In this document: one piece after another, positions 1 through 11,182 of the stretch
Layout of the letters: the number at the start of each line of letters is the position of its first letter
How positions within the stretch are numbered: the stretch's first letter is position 1
Position numbers and translations under genes: made by a program
The notes under the pieces: generated by a model
Seen by the model: the letters and a program-made list of their open reading frames with translations, nothing else
What the model was told of the DNA's origin: nothing
Databases searched by the model: none
From: Apostichopus parvimensis
Taxonomy: Eukaryota; Echinodermata; Holothuroidea; Aspidochirotida; Stichopodidae
Assembly (NCBI GenBank): GCA_000934455.1
Contig: KN883015.1
Span: forward strand, 62,787-92,906
Direction: 5' to 3'
Length of the DNA stretch: 30,120 nt

Positions 1-205
1 TCGCCGCATCATTTTGAGAAGATTTTAAAAATGTCGATTTTGGGCCAAAATCAGAAGTGAAATTCTCGCAAGTTTTCGCATCTTGACCGTGCAGATATTT
101 TGCTATCCGAATCTAAAGTTTTCGTTACATGTAAACAAACCTCTTTACTCAGTATTTAAACAATTTTCGTACGCTGCCTGAGAGGCCTAAAGGGGTTTAA
201 AATAG

Positions 206-501
206 CCTCAACTTTGACCAAATTTTTGCACCACATGTACTTCCATTCATGCTCTTCAACATGTTAGCCGAAAGAAACCAGATCCTGATTGACAACGTAT
301 CAAAGAAGATGTTTTCCTACTACATTCTGGCACTTTTCCTGAAGGAGAACATCCGGGCGGATTGATATAGACTCTAATAGGAGTATGGCTCCTTACGCAA
401 GGAACATAGCTGATTATCATCTCATTGTTGATCTGCTGCCCTCTATTTCTCAGCTGTTCTTCCTACACAGTATCAATGCCAAATTTTCAGCTGTCCAGCT
501 G
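206..501 (+). pseudogene. NAT10-like exon block 1, with 25-nt insertion
   Basis: From about 206 the frame reads LPFMLFNMLAERN, aligning with the FSPSLALNIIQNRN stretch of human NAT10, then LALFLKENIR. Past the insertion at 357-381 another frame continues with SMAPYARNIADYHLIVDLL and ends SAVQL. The donor at 502 is GTAAGT. The 5' border (acceptor TAG at 203-205) is uncertain because conservation is weak there. Confidence 0.55.
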
Positions 502-1043
502 GTAAGTTTATAAATGAGTTTGGGAGTTTGTGCAAATGCTAATAAGCAGAATGTTCGACCGGAAAACATTAACGGATGGGTGATAAACTTTCATAGGGTG
601 TAGCCAATCATGCCTTTTACGTAAAGAAATTGTATATTTGGCCTTGAAGTGTCCCTCGGGTTCACTTCCTTCCAGGTTGGGACAGCCAGAAAACTTTCTC
701 TACAAGTTGTAATGAAAAGCTTTTTTTTCTAGTGATAGGCTATTTAGTGCCTCCAATTTGAGGAAGGGAATACTAATTTTCAATAGTTAGTCCAACAACC
801 ATTCTGAGCTGGCAAGGCATGTTTCAATGTAGTTGAGTGGTATTTTTGTTCACCCCCATAAAAATCAACTTCTGTCACGTATAGGGGACAGATGGGGGAA
901 ACCAATCAACTTTTGACCCCTACCCCAGGCTGTGCCAAGTTAAGATAAAATATGGTAACCCTTTGCAAATGACAACAGTTCCATATTTTTTTCCCCTTTG
1001 GGATACTCGTGTGAAAAAGACCTTTTCTTATAATTTCTACAAG

Positions 1044-1254
1044 GCAATCCTACTCGGCATTGGTCTGCAACACAAGACATTGGACCACCTGATGAAAGAG
1101 ATTGACCTTCCAGCTACACAGATTCTTGGACTATTTAACAGAGTTGTGAGGAAACTTACTCAGCAACTGAACGAGATTCTCAGTCAAGAAGGAGATCGCC
1201 GAAGAGAAACGAGTCGAAATGGAACCAACCAAACAATCTCTGGCTCAGGATTTG
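1044..1254 (+). pseudogene. NAT10-like exon block 2
   Basis: It begins after the acceptor TACAAG with AILLGIGLQHKTLDHLMKEI, joining block 1 (SAVQL) in phase 0 exactly as in human NAT10 (SAAQS then ALLLGIGLQHK). The frame moves by +1 after LNEI, and the last 36 nt read MEPTKQSLAQDL. The donor GTAAAG follows at 1255. The open frame running from 963 to 1286 is only partly coding: its first 27 codons are intron and its end is out of frame. Confidence 0.75.
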
Positions 1255-1566
1255 GTAAAGAGCATTTGCTTTTATTCTGGTGTTAACCTCTACAAGCTGT
1301 GAATTACAGGCACGGATGCATGGTGGGTGTGACGGTTATTCATCCCAATCCCCCGTTCAACGGTCCCCCCCCCCCTCTTTTCGTCCTTACACATAAAATT
1401 AAAAGCAGGCATTAGCAAAGCCTTGGGTCAAGACGTTATTTTATGGCCAAAATAACTTCAGAATGCAGCTAAAAATTGCAGAAATTATGGGTGTTGTGTT
1501 TACATTGGTTTTTGTTTAATGTAAAAAAGGTTTTTCTTTACTCCCTCCCTATTTTATGCTGATCAG

Positions 1567-1640
1567 GATGAGGCAGCAGCAGAGATCAAAGTTAAACAAA
1601 AGAAGGAACTTGAGAAGCTTAAAGAACTGAATATGAGCCA
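1567..1640 (+). pseudogene. NAT10-like exon block 3
   Basis: After the acceptor GATCAG it reads DEAAAEIKVKQKK, then ELEKLKELNMS, parallel to human DEAAKEFQEKHKKEVGKLKSMDLS. The donor GTAATT at 1641 is weak but gives the phase-2 end (CA) needed by the next block. Confidence 0.7.
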
Positions 1641-2176
1641 GTAATTAAAATTACATGATCGTTAATTTTAATCGTATATCGATCTCTTGCCACGGTTCAT
1701 GTATGGTGGCCAATATGTTGTCTGAACTTGTCTTTGAAAGAAGTAAAATATATAATCTGGTTACATTAAGATAGGTGAACAGATACGTTAGAAATACCGA
1801 GCTGTGCTCAGAAATGTAAATCCTAGAGAAACCCAGCATAGAACCTATTACGAAGGACTGGTACAAGCAAATTCAAACACCTCATTTCCGGATTCCATCA
1901 ATATTGATCGCCGATTGTTAGGTGTGCTTCAGCTCTTCGTTTAAGAAATGCTGGACAAACATGCGTCCGGTGAGAGGTCAAGCCAGATGGAGGACAGTAC
2001 CCAGGACTTACCCAGAACAGATGTCTGTCTGCACTAAATCTGTATAATCTCAGCAGGAGGCTCCTGATAAAATCAAATAATAATTTCTTGACAAATATTT
2101 CTGGGTAATCCCACATTTTACATCATTCTGTTGTTTATTATTCAGTCTGAATTCTGGATGTTTTTGTCTTCTTCAG

Positions 2177-2258
2177 ATATGCCATCCGTGGACAGGAAGA
2201 CGCTTTGGTCCGCAGCCCTCCAATCAGGTTCATCCAAAAATATCGTCAGCGTAAAAGC
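2177..2258 (+). pseudogene. NAT10-like exon block 4
   Basis: After the acceptor CTTCAG, a split codon gives Q and then YAIRGQED, matching SEYIIRGDDEE. One extra base then shifts the frame to LWSAALQSGSSKNIVSVK, matching EWNEVLNKAGPNASIISLK. A GTAAGG donor follows at 2259; otherwise the frame ends GCG TAA at the same place. Confidence 0.65.
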
Positions 2259-3171
2259 GTAAGGTGTAGTGGTTCATATTCAAAAGCAATGACTTAATCG
2301 GTTGATGGCTTCAATTAGAATTTAAGTCCTGATTAAAGAGAACATTTGAATGCTAGTGTTTGTTTCCGTAGCTATTCCAGCTAAAAAGATACTCACCTTA
2401 AAAATATTCTAAAACTCTGGAATGCTCTTGCTAAATTGATGATTTCTGCTCATCAGTGTAGACCTAAATGTTAATCCAATTATTTCTCAACAACTTAACC
2501 AAAACATCTTCTTCTTCACTTCATATAAACAACAGAGCAACCTTGGATGACATTTAACACCAATTGTTCATAAACACAAAATTGTGATACATTGTAAATA
2601 TGTCATTTGAGGCCGTAAAAACGTCTCTCATTTCCCCATTGAGTTTTGAGCTGCATCTGAGGAACAGATGTAATGCTCCGTATTTTTAGACTAAACAGTC
2701 CAGTCACTTTAACTAATGAGCTGCTGAAGTTTAAATTTAACTTGTTTTTATACTGTAAAAGTGGTATTCGAAATACAACCTGTACAGTAAACAGTGAAAC
2801 TGTAGACAGTATACATTGGAATCCCAAAGGTAACCTTGCAGATAAATGGCTACGTATTTTATTATAATATGTTTGATTGCTTCTTCTGTGCTGTACAAAA
2901 TAAAATTAGTAAAATTAATCAATTAGAAACAAAAGGTTACATAATTATAGCACAAACCTCACTACCAAGAAATTATTGAACTCATGATATCTTACAAAGT
3001 ACGGTGAATGAATTCCAATTAACTTTAATCCTTGATGTTCACTTTGCAATATTTCCTGCTCTTTTCAGAAGTTACTGTCTTCATGGAACTCAAACCCTGA
3101 CACAATGCCAATGTCTTAATCATTTCAATCCCATTGTTGGAAAACTTTTAACAGCATCGAAATCATCTATT
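2259..3171. other. convergent intergenic region, no gene seen
   Basis: This lies between the last NAT10-like block and the 3' end of HSPBP1. It is AT-rich, and the open frames of 60-74 codons on both strands show no recognisable protein. The missing lysine-rich last NAT10 exon was looked for here and not seen. Confidence 0.5.
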
Positions 3172-3177
3172 TTTATT
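3172..3177 (-). promoter_or_regulatory. possible HSPBP1 polyadenylation signal
   Basis: AATAAA on the minus strand, about 120 nt beyond the HSPBP1 stop codon. The region is AT-rich, so a chance match is possible. Confidence 0.35.
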
Positions 3178-3296
3178 TTACAGTACAGCAATAATGGTGT
3201 ATGATGACCTAAGGTTTCACTGTAGACTGCCTTATGAGCCAGCAGAGCTAAGGCTTTCTGAAGGATAATCCAAGGAAAGTGACATGTTGCTATTGG

Positions 3297-3380
3297 TCAT
3301 CGATCAGCAGATGATTTTTTGTCATGGTTACCGGACGTGAACACCATCGTCAGCAGGTCTTGACAATACTGATGCTCTTC
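3297..3380 (-). CDS. HSPBP1: HSPBP1 coding exon 6 (terminal)
   Basis: After the acceptor CAACAG it reads EEHQYCQDLLTMVFTSG, ending KKSSADR and TGA at 3297-3299. It parallels human EELEFCEKLLQTCFSSP, ending DDSMDR. At 27 codons it is short, and was recognised only from this C-terminal match. Confidence 0.9.
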   Translation of the reverse strand, partial: EEHQYCQDLLTMVFTSGNHDKKSSADR

Positions 3381-6300
3381 CTGTTGACGAAAAGAACGGC
3401 AAATCCAATTTTTATTGCGAGGAGTAAGGTAGCACCAACAAATGATACTTTTAAGAGGTTCATGTTTATGAAAACTTCTCTTTCATTCATAAAAATTTGG
3501 GGATAACTTTCCAATCTGCAACACAGTATAGTTCTTCTACTGGCCTGAAATCACACAGACATAGGCTGAACAAATAGGTGTGAATATTCGAGCGTGTGAT
3601 GAACTTCTATAAATGTTGTTATGGTTGACATGCTTGAAAATAGCTGTGGTGATTATTGCTTACATTGGTATATAACTTAGTAAGACCATAAGGTGAAAGA
3701 GAAAAAGAACTAAAACTACAAGAAAATAACAATTATTTATGTGGTAAAGTGAAGTATAAAATGAAGAATGGCATCATTAGTACCACTAGCATAAATATAG
3801 GGTGAAGGTATCAAAGGAAAAAACATCAATTTGATGAACTCCAAAATGAATAAAACTTGAAAATGGACTTTAGAAAGTAGTTAACTAGGATGCTTATAGA
3901 TATAGTCCAACTTTTTGGGTCAACAGAAAATGAACTTTTCATTAGGCAAATATTTAAATACTTGAGATTATTTTGCAAAATAAGGAGAAATTGACAACAA
4001 ACCAGCATACTTTGTTTTTAACAATTATTTTAATGATATCGAAAAAAGAGTGATATAGAAAATTGAACAAACCTGAAATTCTTCTCTGTCTTTGATGAAC
4101 GTCATCCTTTTTTCCAATAATTTCCTTAAATTTAACCGAGGCAATCTGCAATCGGCCATGGCTGCAGGATGGTTCGTAACCAGGCACAGTAATGCCGCAG
4201 CTATGTGTTCATGGGCCGCGTTGTGTTCTGTGTTCAGAAGTCCAGTCAACTGCTGTACCATGCCGATCTGCTGAGCACCATCTGTGAAAAATACTTCGTA
4301 GGTAAATTTTAAAGAGTCTTTTTACAAGGTCACTTCATTTTATGAAGGACTACATCAGGAATCTTTCAGAGTCAGCTGAAGAGAATTTTTCAATTGAGGG
4401 ATGATTGGGGGGGGGGGGGAGGGTACAGGCATCAAGGGGCAGTGGGACATGCGAATCTGATTTTGAGGGATAAATCACCTGGAGACCTTTCAACGCATTG
4501 GATCCTCTTGGTATCCTGCGTGCACTGTTTGGATATGTCATCTGTATGCCTAACTTTTTGTTACTGCATAGGACACAATAATAGCCATTGAAAAAAAAGA
4601 AAAGAAAAAAAAAGAAGGTTTTTCAAAAGCAACACTTCTGACCTTTGAACTCTGGTTGTGATATTAGGAGAGCCTTCAGCAGGAAAGTAGATTTAATTTG
4701 GATTTTCTGGTTGTTGCTCTGCATTGCCTTCATGAGACAGGAGAACCCATCTGCCTTTACAAATGCTATCTCGCTGGCGTTATGCTCACGGATGTGGCCT
4801 GGGAAATGAAAGGAAATTTTTCTTCAACTTTTTGAGCGAGTTTGTAGTTGCTTATAGTAATCAGAACAGATCCTCAATGGGAGCTTTTTAGAACAGGATT
4901 GATTGATTATTTCCACTGTTGAGCCAGTACTACCGACAGCCTTATCACTGTGTTAATTTTACTGTGGAACAGTGTGACTACATCCTTTCTACCGTGGAAC
5001 ATTGTCACTGTGTTCTTGAAAGCTGTTCACTGTGACATTATCTGTATCAGAACCCAGTCTTGGTGGTAGGGTTTGTGTTCCCTTCAATGTCAGTAACTCA
5101 TTAGACATAAATATGGGAAGCTATTTTGATAGCAAACTGTACTCACACGACAGAGCGAATATGGCTTTGACTTTGACCAGATCCGAATCATCTTCGTCTG
5201 CCATCTTCATGAACTTCTTCATGGCTCCTTCCTTAAGCAGACAGTCCTGCACGTAGACGTTGTTTTGAAGAATCGTACCGGCGACTTCTAACGCCCTCCA
5301 TCTCACCTCGGCACTCTTGTCATCCAGACAGTGAGAAATTACCTTCCAGCCGTCAAGTTTGATCAGATCTGTCAAGAAAATTGACTCATGGATGAACGGA
5401 TGTGATAGTAGATGGGATCAATGTTTGGCATACCTGCCCGTATGCGGCCTACTTCCCCTACCCACAGCCACGCATCATCTCCCATCCAGATCCACCCAAT
5501 CAACCCTAAAGAGAGACGCTGGGCAGGGAAGACGGTACTGGTGATATATACTTGGTTAAAAATGGTTAGCTTTCGGTTATGGGAGATTGAATGGTTTTTG
5601 GTACCACACAGCACGCCATTTAGTTTCATTATGACCAGACATTTCCCACCTAAAATGTCTGTAAAATGTTACAAGTTAAATCTGACCAGTGTAATCTTGC
5701 TAAATAGGTACGAAAAGACAGCGAGTTAACTTCAAATCAAACACAGTAACTTTTAGTGGTTTCTTTCGTGTAGGCTGTTTAGCAAGAAAGCGAGGATGGC
5801 GCTCTTCACCCTTCTACATTAGGACACCCAAAGATCGTAACCGGGGGAGTATATTATTACAATGTCCTCTTAGCTTTTTAGCATTAACATTCTGTTTGAT
5901 TTTTTTTTTTGATTTTTGTATCTCTTTCTGTCTTACATTCATGTCCAACATGTCTTCAAGGAGACACAAACCCAAACATCATTATTGATCAATGTGATTA
6001 ATATAACAGTCATGAACAACTTTCCCATACAGCTGAGAAAGCTTTGAGATATCACAGCTTAAATGCAGGCTGAAGACTTGATCAAGTTTAAAATATGAGA
6101 CCATCCAGCTTGTGCTTCATTTTTTTCTTCATATTTCTCTTTCTTAATTTCAACGTTTAATGGAGATGGGTTGTAAGGAATGCTGAACCTAAAAATATGA
6201 CATTGGTTAAATGACATTTGTTTCAGGGTCAGAACTGTTAATATTCCATCCTGAAAATATGAAAAGAGAACAGCGAGAGAGTAATAGATCTCAGATCCTT

Positions 6301-7475
6301 GTAGCACTACGACAACATATCACTGGTTATATAGTAACTTTAACTAGCCGATCCTCTGTTTACCTTTCGCATTATCGATTCTGTCACAGAGGTCTACGAT
6401 GTACTCCAAGAGATTTTCCTTTCTTTCTACGTCTTCTTCTTGGTTGGATTTGACGATGTTGCTCAGTTCCTCCAGCTTTCCTTTCAGAATTTTCACTTCG
6501 TCCGTGAACATCCCACTTAATGCTTGATTCAGCCACTTCTTTCTCTGCAATTCAAGCAAATGAAATAGGCCTATAAATGAAGCTTGCCAAAAGAACAGAC
6601 CTGTTGGTGGCAGCAAATCTGAATAGATATGAAAGTCAGGCAGAGCAGCCACGGTGGTCAAACTCAAACAGACCACTCGAGGCAAGATTTATTCATAGAA
6701 TATATTTGACCATTTGATTCTGATAGATCCTTTTCAAAAAGAGAGATTTAAACCCAGCTGCACTGAAACGACAGCTGAGCACACAGACTGAACTGTTTGC
6801 CGATGAAAACTGGTGCCTGTCCAGTTTTCCCTGTGATCGGATGAATTCGTTAAAGCTGTAAAGCCCTGTGGCCATACGACATAGCGCTGCCATACCTAGC
6901 ATCGTTACAGTCTGACTATCTCTCTGTCTCATATACGGTTACCATAGCAGCATGAGCCGTTCAAAGGATACATTTAACAAATACCCTGGTGTCTTTATAG
7001 TTGCTTAGCTGGTAGTTGACTCTGCTGAACCCAGAAAAAAAACCGTTCCAGGCTGTGTAGTTTTTCTTTTCTTTCAATATTACCTATCCGGGTCAAAACA
7101 TGCATCGAATGTAATGCTCGGAACAAGGACAGTAATACCATTTAATACACAAAAGTGGCGTTCACTTCCCCCTTGTTCCCGCTTTCTTCCTGTGGAGACC
7201 TCTAATAAAGTATTAACATTAGCGTGCTATATCTGAGTGCAACAAAAGTGTTAAAAAAAAAATAGTTGGGTGCGAATTAATACCTCTTCTGACATTGGTT
7301 CATGGGATGCTTCCTCTGGATTGGTATTCTCAACAGCAAATTTTAAGATATCTTCATAGTTCCTCGGCAGCAATCTTTCTCTGGCCTGTGCTTCATTTCC
7401 ACCAGGTACACTCTGGTCACTGCCGTTGGATCCTCCTTCAACTGGAAGCATGGCCATTTTATATATTTTAATGTC
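3297..7475 (-). CDS. HSPBP1: HSPBP1, Hsp70-binding protein 1 / nucleotide-exchange factor (whole gene, 6 coding exons)
   Basis: HSPBP1/Fes1 proteins bind the Hsp70 ATPase domain through an armadillo-like fold, speed ADP release in the cytosol and can block CHIP-dependent ubiquitination. Coding exons are 7284-7457, 6364-6544, 5147-5368, 4643-4798, 4073-4281 and 3297-3380, all with GT-AG borders and matching phases. They total 1026 nt and 341 residues, against 359 in human. Residues about 30-75 carry the Fes1-like start (NYEDILKFAVENTNPEEAS, then EPMSEERKKWL). Residues about 119-315 form the ARM-like part, with landmarks VRWRALEVAG, LVKVKAIFALSC, ADGFSCLMKAMQ and IGMVQQLTGLLNTEH. The protein lacks the glycine-rich N-terminus of mammalian HSPBP1. 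The start at 7457 is chosen because the Fes1 region follows shortly; an acceptor (TTTTTCAG) 18 nt upstream implies a non-coding first exon. No reading-frame defects were seen. Confidence 0.93.
4073..4281 (-). CDS. HSPBP1: HSPBP1 coding exon 5
   Basis: Starts DGAQQIGMVQQLTGLLNTEH after TTTTCACAG and ends KDREEFQ before GTTTGT. It includes HEHIAAALLCLVTNHP, the counterpart of human HEHVLGALCSLVTDFP in the last ARM-like repeat. Confidence 0.93.
4643..4798 (-). CDS. HSPBP1: HSPBP1 coding exon 4
   Basis: Runs from the acceptor TTTCCCAG to a weak donor, GTCAGA. It reads CHIREHNASEIAFVKADGFS, then LMKAMQSNNQKIQIKSTFLL. Human has LDGFSVLMRAMQQQ and KLKVKSAFLLQNLL here. The donor is poor, but phase and homology on both sides fix it. 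Confidence 0.9.
5147..5368 (-). CDS. HSPBP1: HSPBP1 coding exon 3
   Basis: Reads DLIKLDGWKVISHCLDD, SAEVRWRALEVAGTILQNN, CLLKEGAMKKFMK and LVKVKAIFALS, covering the first ARM-like repeats. Acceptor TTGACAG, donor GTGAGT. Confidence 0.93.
6364..6544 (-). CDS. HSPBP1: HSPBP1 coding exon 2
   Basis: Starts RKKWLNQALSGMF after AATTGCAG, joining PMSEE of exon 1 in phase 0 as in human PMSEERRQWL. It ends YIVDLCDRIDNAK with donor GTAAAC. The middle is lysine- and glutamate-rich and probably helical. Confidence 0.93.
7284..7475 (-). CDS. HSPBP1: HSPBP1 coding exon 1 with 18 nt of 5' UTR
   Basis: ATG at 7455-7457 (MAMLPVEGGSNGSD), through NYEDILKFAVENTNPEEAS to PMSEE at 7284, donor GTATTA. The frame stays open upstream of the ATG, but an acceptor at 7476-7478 suggests the upstream codons are intronic. 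Confidence 0.88.
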
Positions 7476-7478
7476 CTG

Positions 7479-8295
7479 AAAAAGTATACACACACAATCA
7501 GAAGCTGGGCCACATAAAGCCTCACCCCTCAACTTTACCTTTAAATTCCTGGAACCTAGGAAATAACACGTTGAATTGATTTAATAGCAACACTACGAGT
7601 TATGACAGAGAAACGGACCTCACCAAAATTCTTTTCGCACTCTTATCCGCTGCAGTTGGCCAAAAATGGCAGACAGGGAATAGTACAATATCACATGTTG
7701 AAACTGCAGTTGAATGTTCCCTCAAAACGGGGGCCACAAAATTTCACAAAAAACAATGCAATCTATCTTCCATTTGTGGTGGGAAGGGAAAGAGAACTTC
7801 AAAGTCAGATTCTTGATATATTAAATGTAAGCATCAGTTAGCTGCACTATAACAGGTTGCATAACCTCAAACTTTCAGAATGCAGTAACCAGTGCCTAGA
7901 CAACTACTATTCAAGGTAGACATAGGTGCTACTTTTTGGTGTGTTTCTCAGTTAGCCCAACTTACATACATAGGCCTATAGCCTATTACCGTTTTAATTT
8001 GAGTTGAAAGTTCAGACATTTTTATGAGCTTCATATTATTTTGTTTTAGGAGTACATGAACACCTGTCACATTTCTTTCTAACAGCTTATATTTTTTGCT
8101 GGAGTTGGGTTACAGTGGGGATGTCAATTATATTAGACACACTACTACTTCAGAACGCTTTTGAGAACGACACATCTTCCTAACATGATAATCTTTCTAA
8201 AGTCGTAGTTGCTATGAGGAAATCATCATTGGATATAAATTACTTCGTAAATGCTTTTGAGGTTACATAGTTCCTAACAGAATTTTCGGCCTAAC
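7479..8295. other. region upstream of HSPBP1, no feature recognised
   Basis: Should hold the HSPBP1 promoter and a non-coding first exon. I see no clear TATA box, CpG-dense block or coding homology. Short open frames on both strands look like chance. Confidence 0.4.
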
Positions 8296-8489
8296 TTTAG
8301 AATCCGTACCATATGAATGGGAAAGCTTACTTCGAATCGGCAGAATAACAACTTTATAATCCGGCTGAACGTGTGTGCTCCCAAATCAATAGAATAACAG
8401 TCAGTGAATAGCGTCGAGTGAATGATTCACTGGAATGAATTAAAGGGGTAGGGTTCCAAATGAATTAGTCGAATGGTACGGATTCTAAA
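8296..8489. mobile_element. short terminal-inverted-repeat element (MITE-like)
   Basis: A perfect 17-bp inverted repeat, TTTAGAATCCGTACCAT, lies at 8296-8312 and, inverted, at 8473-8489, enclosing 160 bp with no coding capacity. This fits a non-autonomous DNA transposon. I found no convincing target-site duplication, so the true ends may be slightly outside and the superfamily is not assigned. Confidence 0.6.
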
Positions 8490-10982
8490 TGAGTATCAAA
8501 TTTTCTTTCAACTTTTTCAGAAACATTCATGGGTAGTGAAATAGACACGTTTCTCTGTGGATTAACAGCACTATTATAGTGGCACTGGCAGTATAAATGC
8601 TGGTTGATATGGGTTAGCGTTTGTAGCATAATTGTGGGCAATACTGATGACACTTAAATGATGACAATTAAATAAGGCTAAAACCAGGCTATACAAACCT
8701 TACGATATGTCTAACGTTGCAATGGGTTTCTAACAGTTTGTTAGGGACTTTTGTTAGGCCAAGACCTAGGCTTGTACTATATATCATACTAGGCTAGGCC
8801 TAGCTAGCCTACACTGTACTCACTCGTCTAAAAATATTATATGTGGATGTTAGTAGCACACGTTAATCTCAACGTTGGTCTACAGAATAATTCTGAATGG
8901 TGTGAAAGACACATCTAGCAATTCTCGTGCGAAAAAAACATTGGTAACCTTGGGTTTGCCACCACGCTTCACACATGTCAGGAAGAAGTTCGTGGAAAAT
9001 ACTAGAATTCCTTTTTTTAAACTTATGTGAGGGAGGGTGCATCACGCTAACATATATTTCCTAAGCCACTTTAATTCAACATGTCAAAAGCAAATAGGCC
9101 TACATGGTGTCAGTAGAATCGACAGTTGCATGGTAACGAGTATTACTATATTGATAAAAAGCAGACACGGTTCCAGGGGTGTAGAGAAAGGGCGGTATAC
9201 ATCCCCCTTTCAACTCCACACAAAAGTTTACAAGTATTTTTCTGTTATCAGCATTATTTTTGTTTTAAACTCGCTCCACCCCACCTTGAAATGGTGAACT
9301 CTTCTCATCAAGCGCAGTCCAGCCTAGGGTTGGACTTTGTAGTTGGGGGAACTTGAATAACTTGTATAAAATGCTAGACATTTGGCCGTTGTGTTCTACA
9401 GCGATAACAGCGCAACTATTACTTTAACATAGCCCACAAATTTCTCCGTTCATTACCAATAACCCCATCTATTTTTTGGTTGGATTTTGCTAATTTCTCC
9501 CTCGTTTTGCCCCCCACATCTATCTTGGTGGATGGAAAATTGTAATTCTGCATATCTTCGCTCTTCAAAGCAACTTTGTAGATCTAGAATAGGACCAAGG
9601 TCATTGTTAATCCTTAACCGTGGTTTACAACTCAAGTGTCAAATGATGTCATGTAACAGGGTCTCCAACATCACTAAGTCCGGTGGGTGGAGAAAGGGGT
9701 TCCCCTGCCCTGATCATGTTTAGAGCTATGTTCAAATAGGCTTCAAAACTTAACAGCATGAGATCACAAACTATTGTCACGTTTCGGTCAATGCAGGGCC
9801 AAAATTGCTATAATTTTTTTTTTAAATCCTAAATTTCAGGTGCATTATATTTGAACCCCATTTGGGATGCACCCCCTCTCAGGGCTTCACCCCTCCTAAG
9901 TCTGCAACACAACACAACTAGTTGGTTAGATTTTACAATACAACAGCACCTCATCTCGTGTCTTGGGTTCACTGAGGTTTTGGATCAACGGGATCATCCG
10001 GTCAGTTCAAAGAAAGAATGAATGAACAAATTAAAAAAAAAAAACGGGAGACAAAAAAGAGGAAGAAAACGAAAGGACTGTGATTTAATATTTAAATACA
10101 CAGCTGTATTCATCATCAATTCACCATCCAGTTATATGATATACATATGCATCTCACAGATGTTCATTCATCTATAGAATCATCCTTTTTTTTCCCCCTT
10201 TTTTCTCAAACCTAAAAATAATGCAAAGTGCAATAGTCATTTTTTTAACTCCTGAGGTAACGATTCAAGACTATCACGAATAAAACCATAACACTGAAAT
10301 AACACAACACAATCCTAACAAACTTGCTAAAGAAATATTTTATTTCCTCTTAGCAAAATATCTAAAGCTGTTTTTTTATCTTTTGTTTTAAATTTTATTC
10401 ACAGTTAAATACATTTGTGAGGTGCATTGTGTTGCAGTGGCTGGAATCACATGCTTATAAACTATCTGAAGCAAAAATATCTTTTCCAAAATATGATAAT
10501 AATAATGCCAAAAATTAAGGAGTATACATTAATGTCCGATTGTAAAGTGACTTTACTTTTCTTTTTCAGGAAAAATCTGGAGGCATCTTTATTAATGTTG
10601 CTCATATTGTAAACAAATCGTCCAGAAACAAGCATATTTTTTCCCGTTGAATTTAAATTTATTCAGGGCATTTTGAACAATTTCTGGCATAGTTCCTGGG
10701 ATATTTCTAATGATCTGTTCAGAGAGTGGCGCATGAAATCTGGGGACATCTCAAGGCACACTTTCAGCTAGGGATGATACATGAAATCCATGGACTGTCC
10801 CCAGAAATCAAGATCAACTGATCACCTTATCCTATTGCCTATGCCTTCCCTAGCAGTCACAACGAGACTCTTCAAATGATATTTATCTCCCCCTTTTTCA
10901 TGTGTTTATCACTGATAAAACCCTGTGTCCGTCTTATTCTCTCTATCAAAAAATTTTTCAAGTAGTCTTAAGCTGAAGGTAA

Positions 10983-11021
<39 letters not shown>

Positions 11022-11180
11022 TACACAGATATAAACAGAACATCCATACAATCTAATTTCTGTCTTCATACTGAGGTCAGTTTTGCAGAGGTAAAAAGTT
11101 TGAAATGGATTAATTTCAATCCTCCTGTAGTGAATATTAATATGATCTTCTCATTATTTGCTAACTTAGTTAACTTTTTC
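8490..11180. other. gene-poor intergenic stretch
   Basis: No gene recognised on either strand. It contains AGGCCTA-rich palindromic sequence near 8755-8815, several homopolymer runs and old-looking repeat fragments (for example 9170-9350 and 9830-9920) that I cannot assign to a family. Confidence 0.4.
10981..11018. repeat. poly(A)20 followed by (TA)9
   Basis: Twenty A followed directly by nine TA units; a simple repeat, possibly the old tail of a retroposed sequence. Confidence 0.9.
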
Positions 11181-11182
11181 AG

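Larger units (their letters stand above)
206..2258 (+). pseudogene. NAT10: NAT10-like RNA cytidine acetyltransferase, C-terminal part, broken copy
   Basis: Four exon-like blocks (about 206-501, 1044-1254, 1567-1640, 2177-2258) match in order the C-terminal end of NAT10/Kre33, the nucleolar ATP-dependent enzyme that makes N4-acetylcytidine in 18S rRNA and tRNA. Clear matches are ADYHLIVDLLPSIS, AILLGIGLQHK, IDLPATQILGLFNRVVRK, MEPTKQSLAQDLDEAAAEIK and YAIRG. The three introns have GT-AG borders with phases that fit, so this is an unprocessed gene copy and not a retrocopy. The frame is broken three times: a 25-nt insertion carrying a stop at 357-381, a +1 shift between about 1175 and 1219, and a +1 shift between about 2192 and 2206. 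A lysine-rich terminal exon, expected after the donor at 2259, was not found. The two other genes in the window have no breaks, so poor base quality is an unlikely cause. It could still be a mis-assembled true gene. The N-terminal catalytic part would lie upstream of the window. Confidence 0.75.

Noticed and set aside
963-1043. Initiation of a new small gene at the ATG at 963
   Set aside because: This is intron sequence in front of the NAT10-like exon at 1044; the acceptor and homology begin at 1044.
10560-10615. Possible exon after a CTTTTTCAG acceptor (SGGIFINVAHIV)
   Set aside because: Too short, ends in a stop, no donor or homology.
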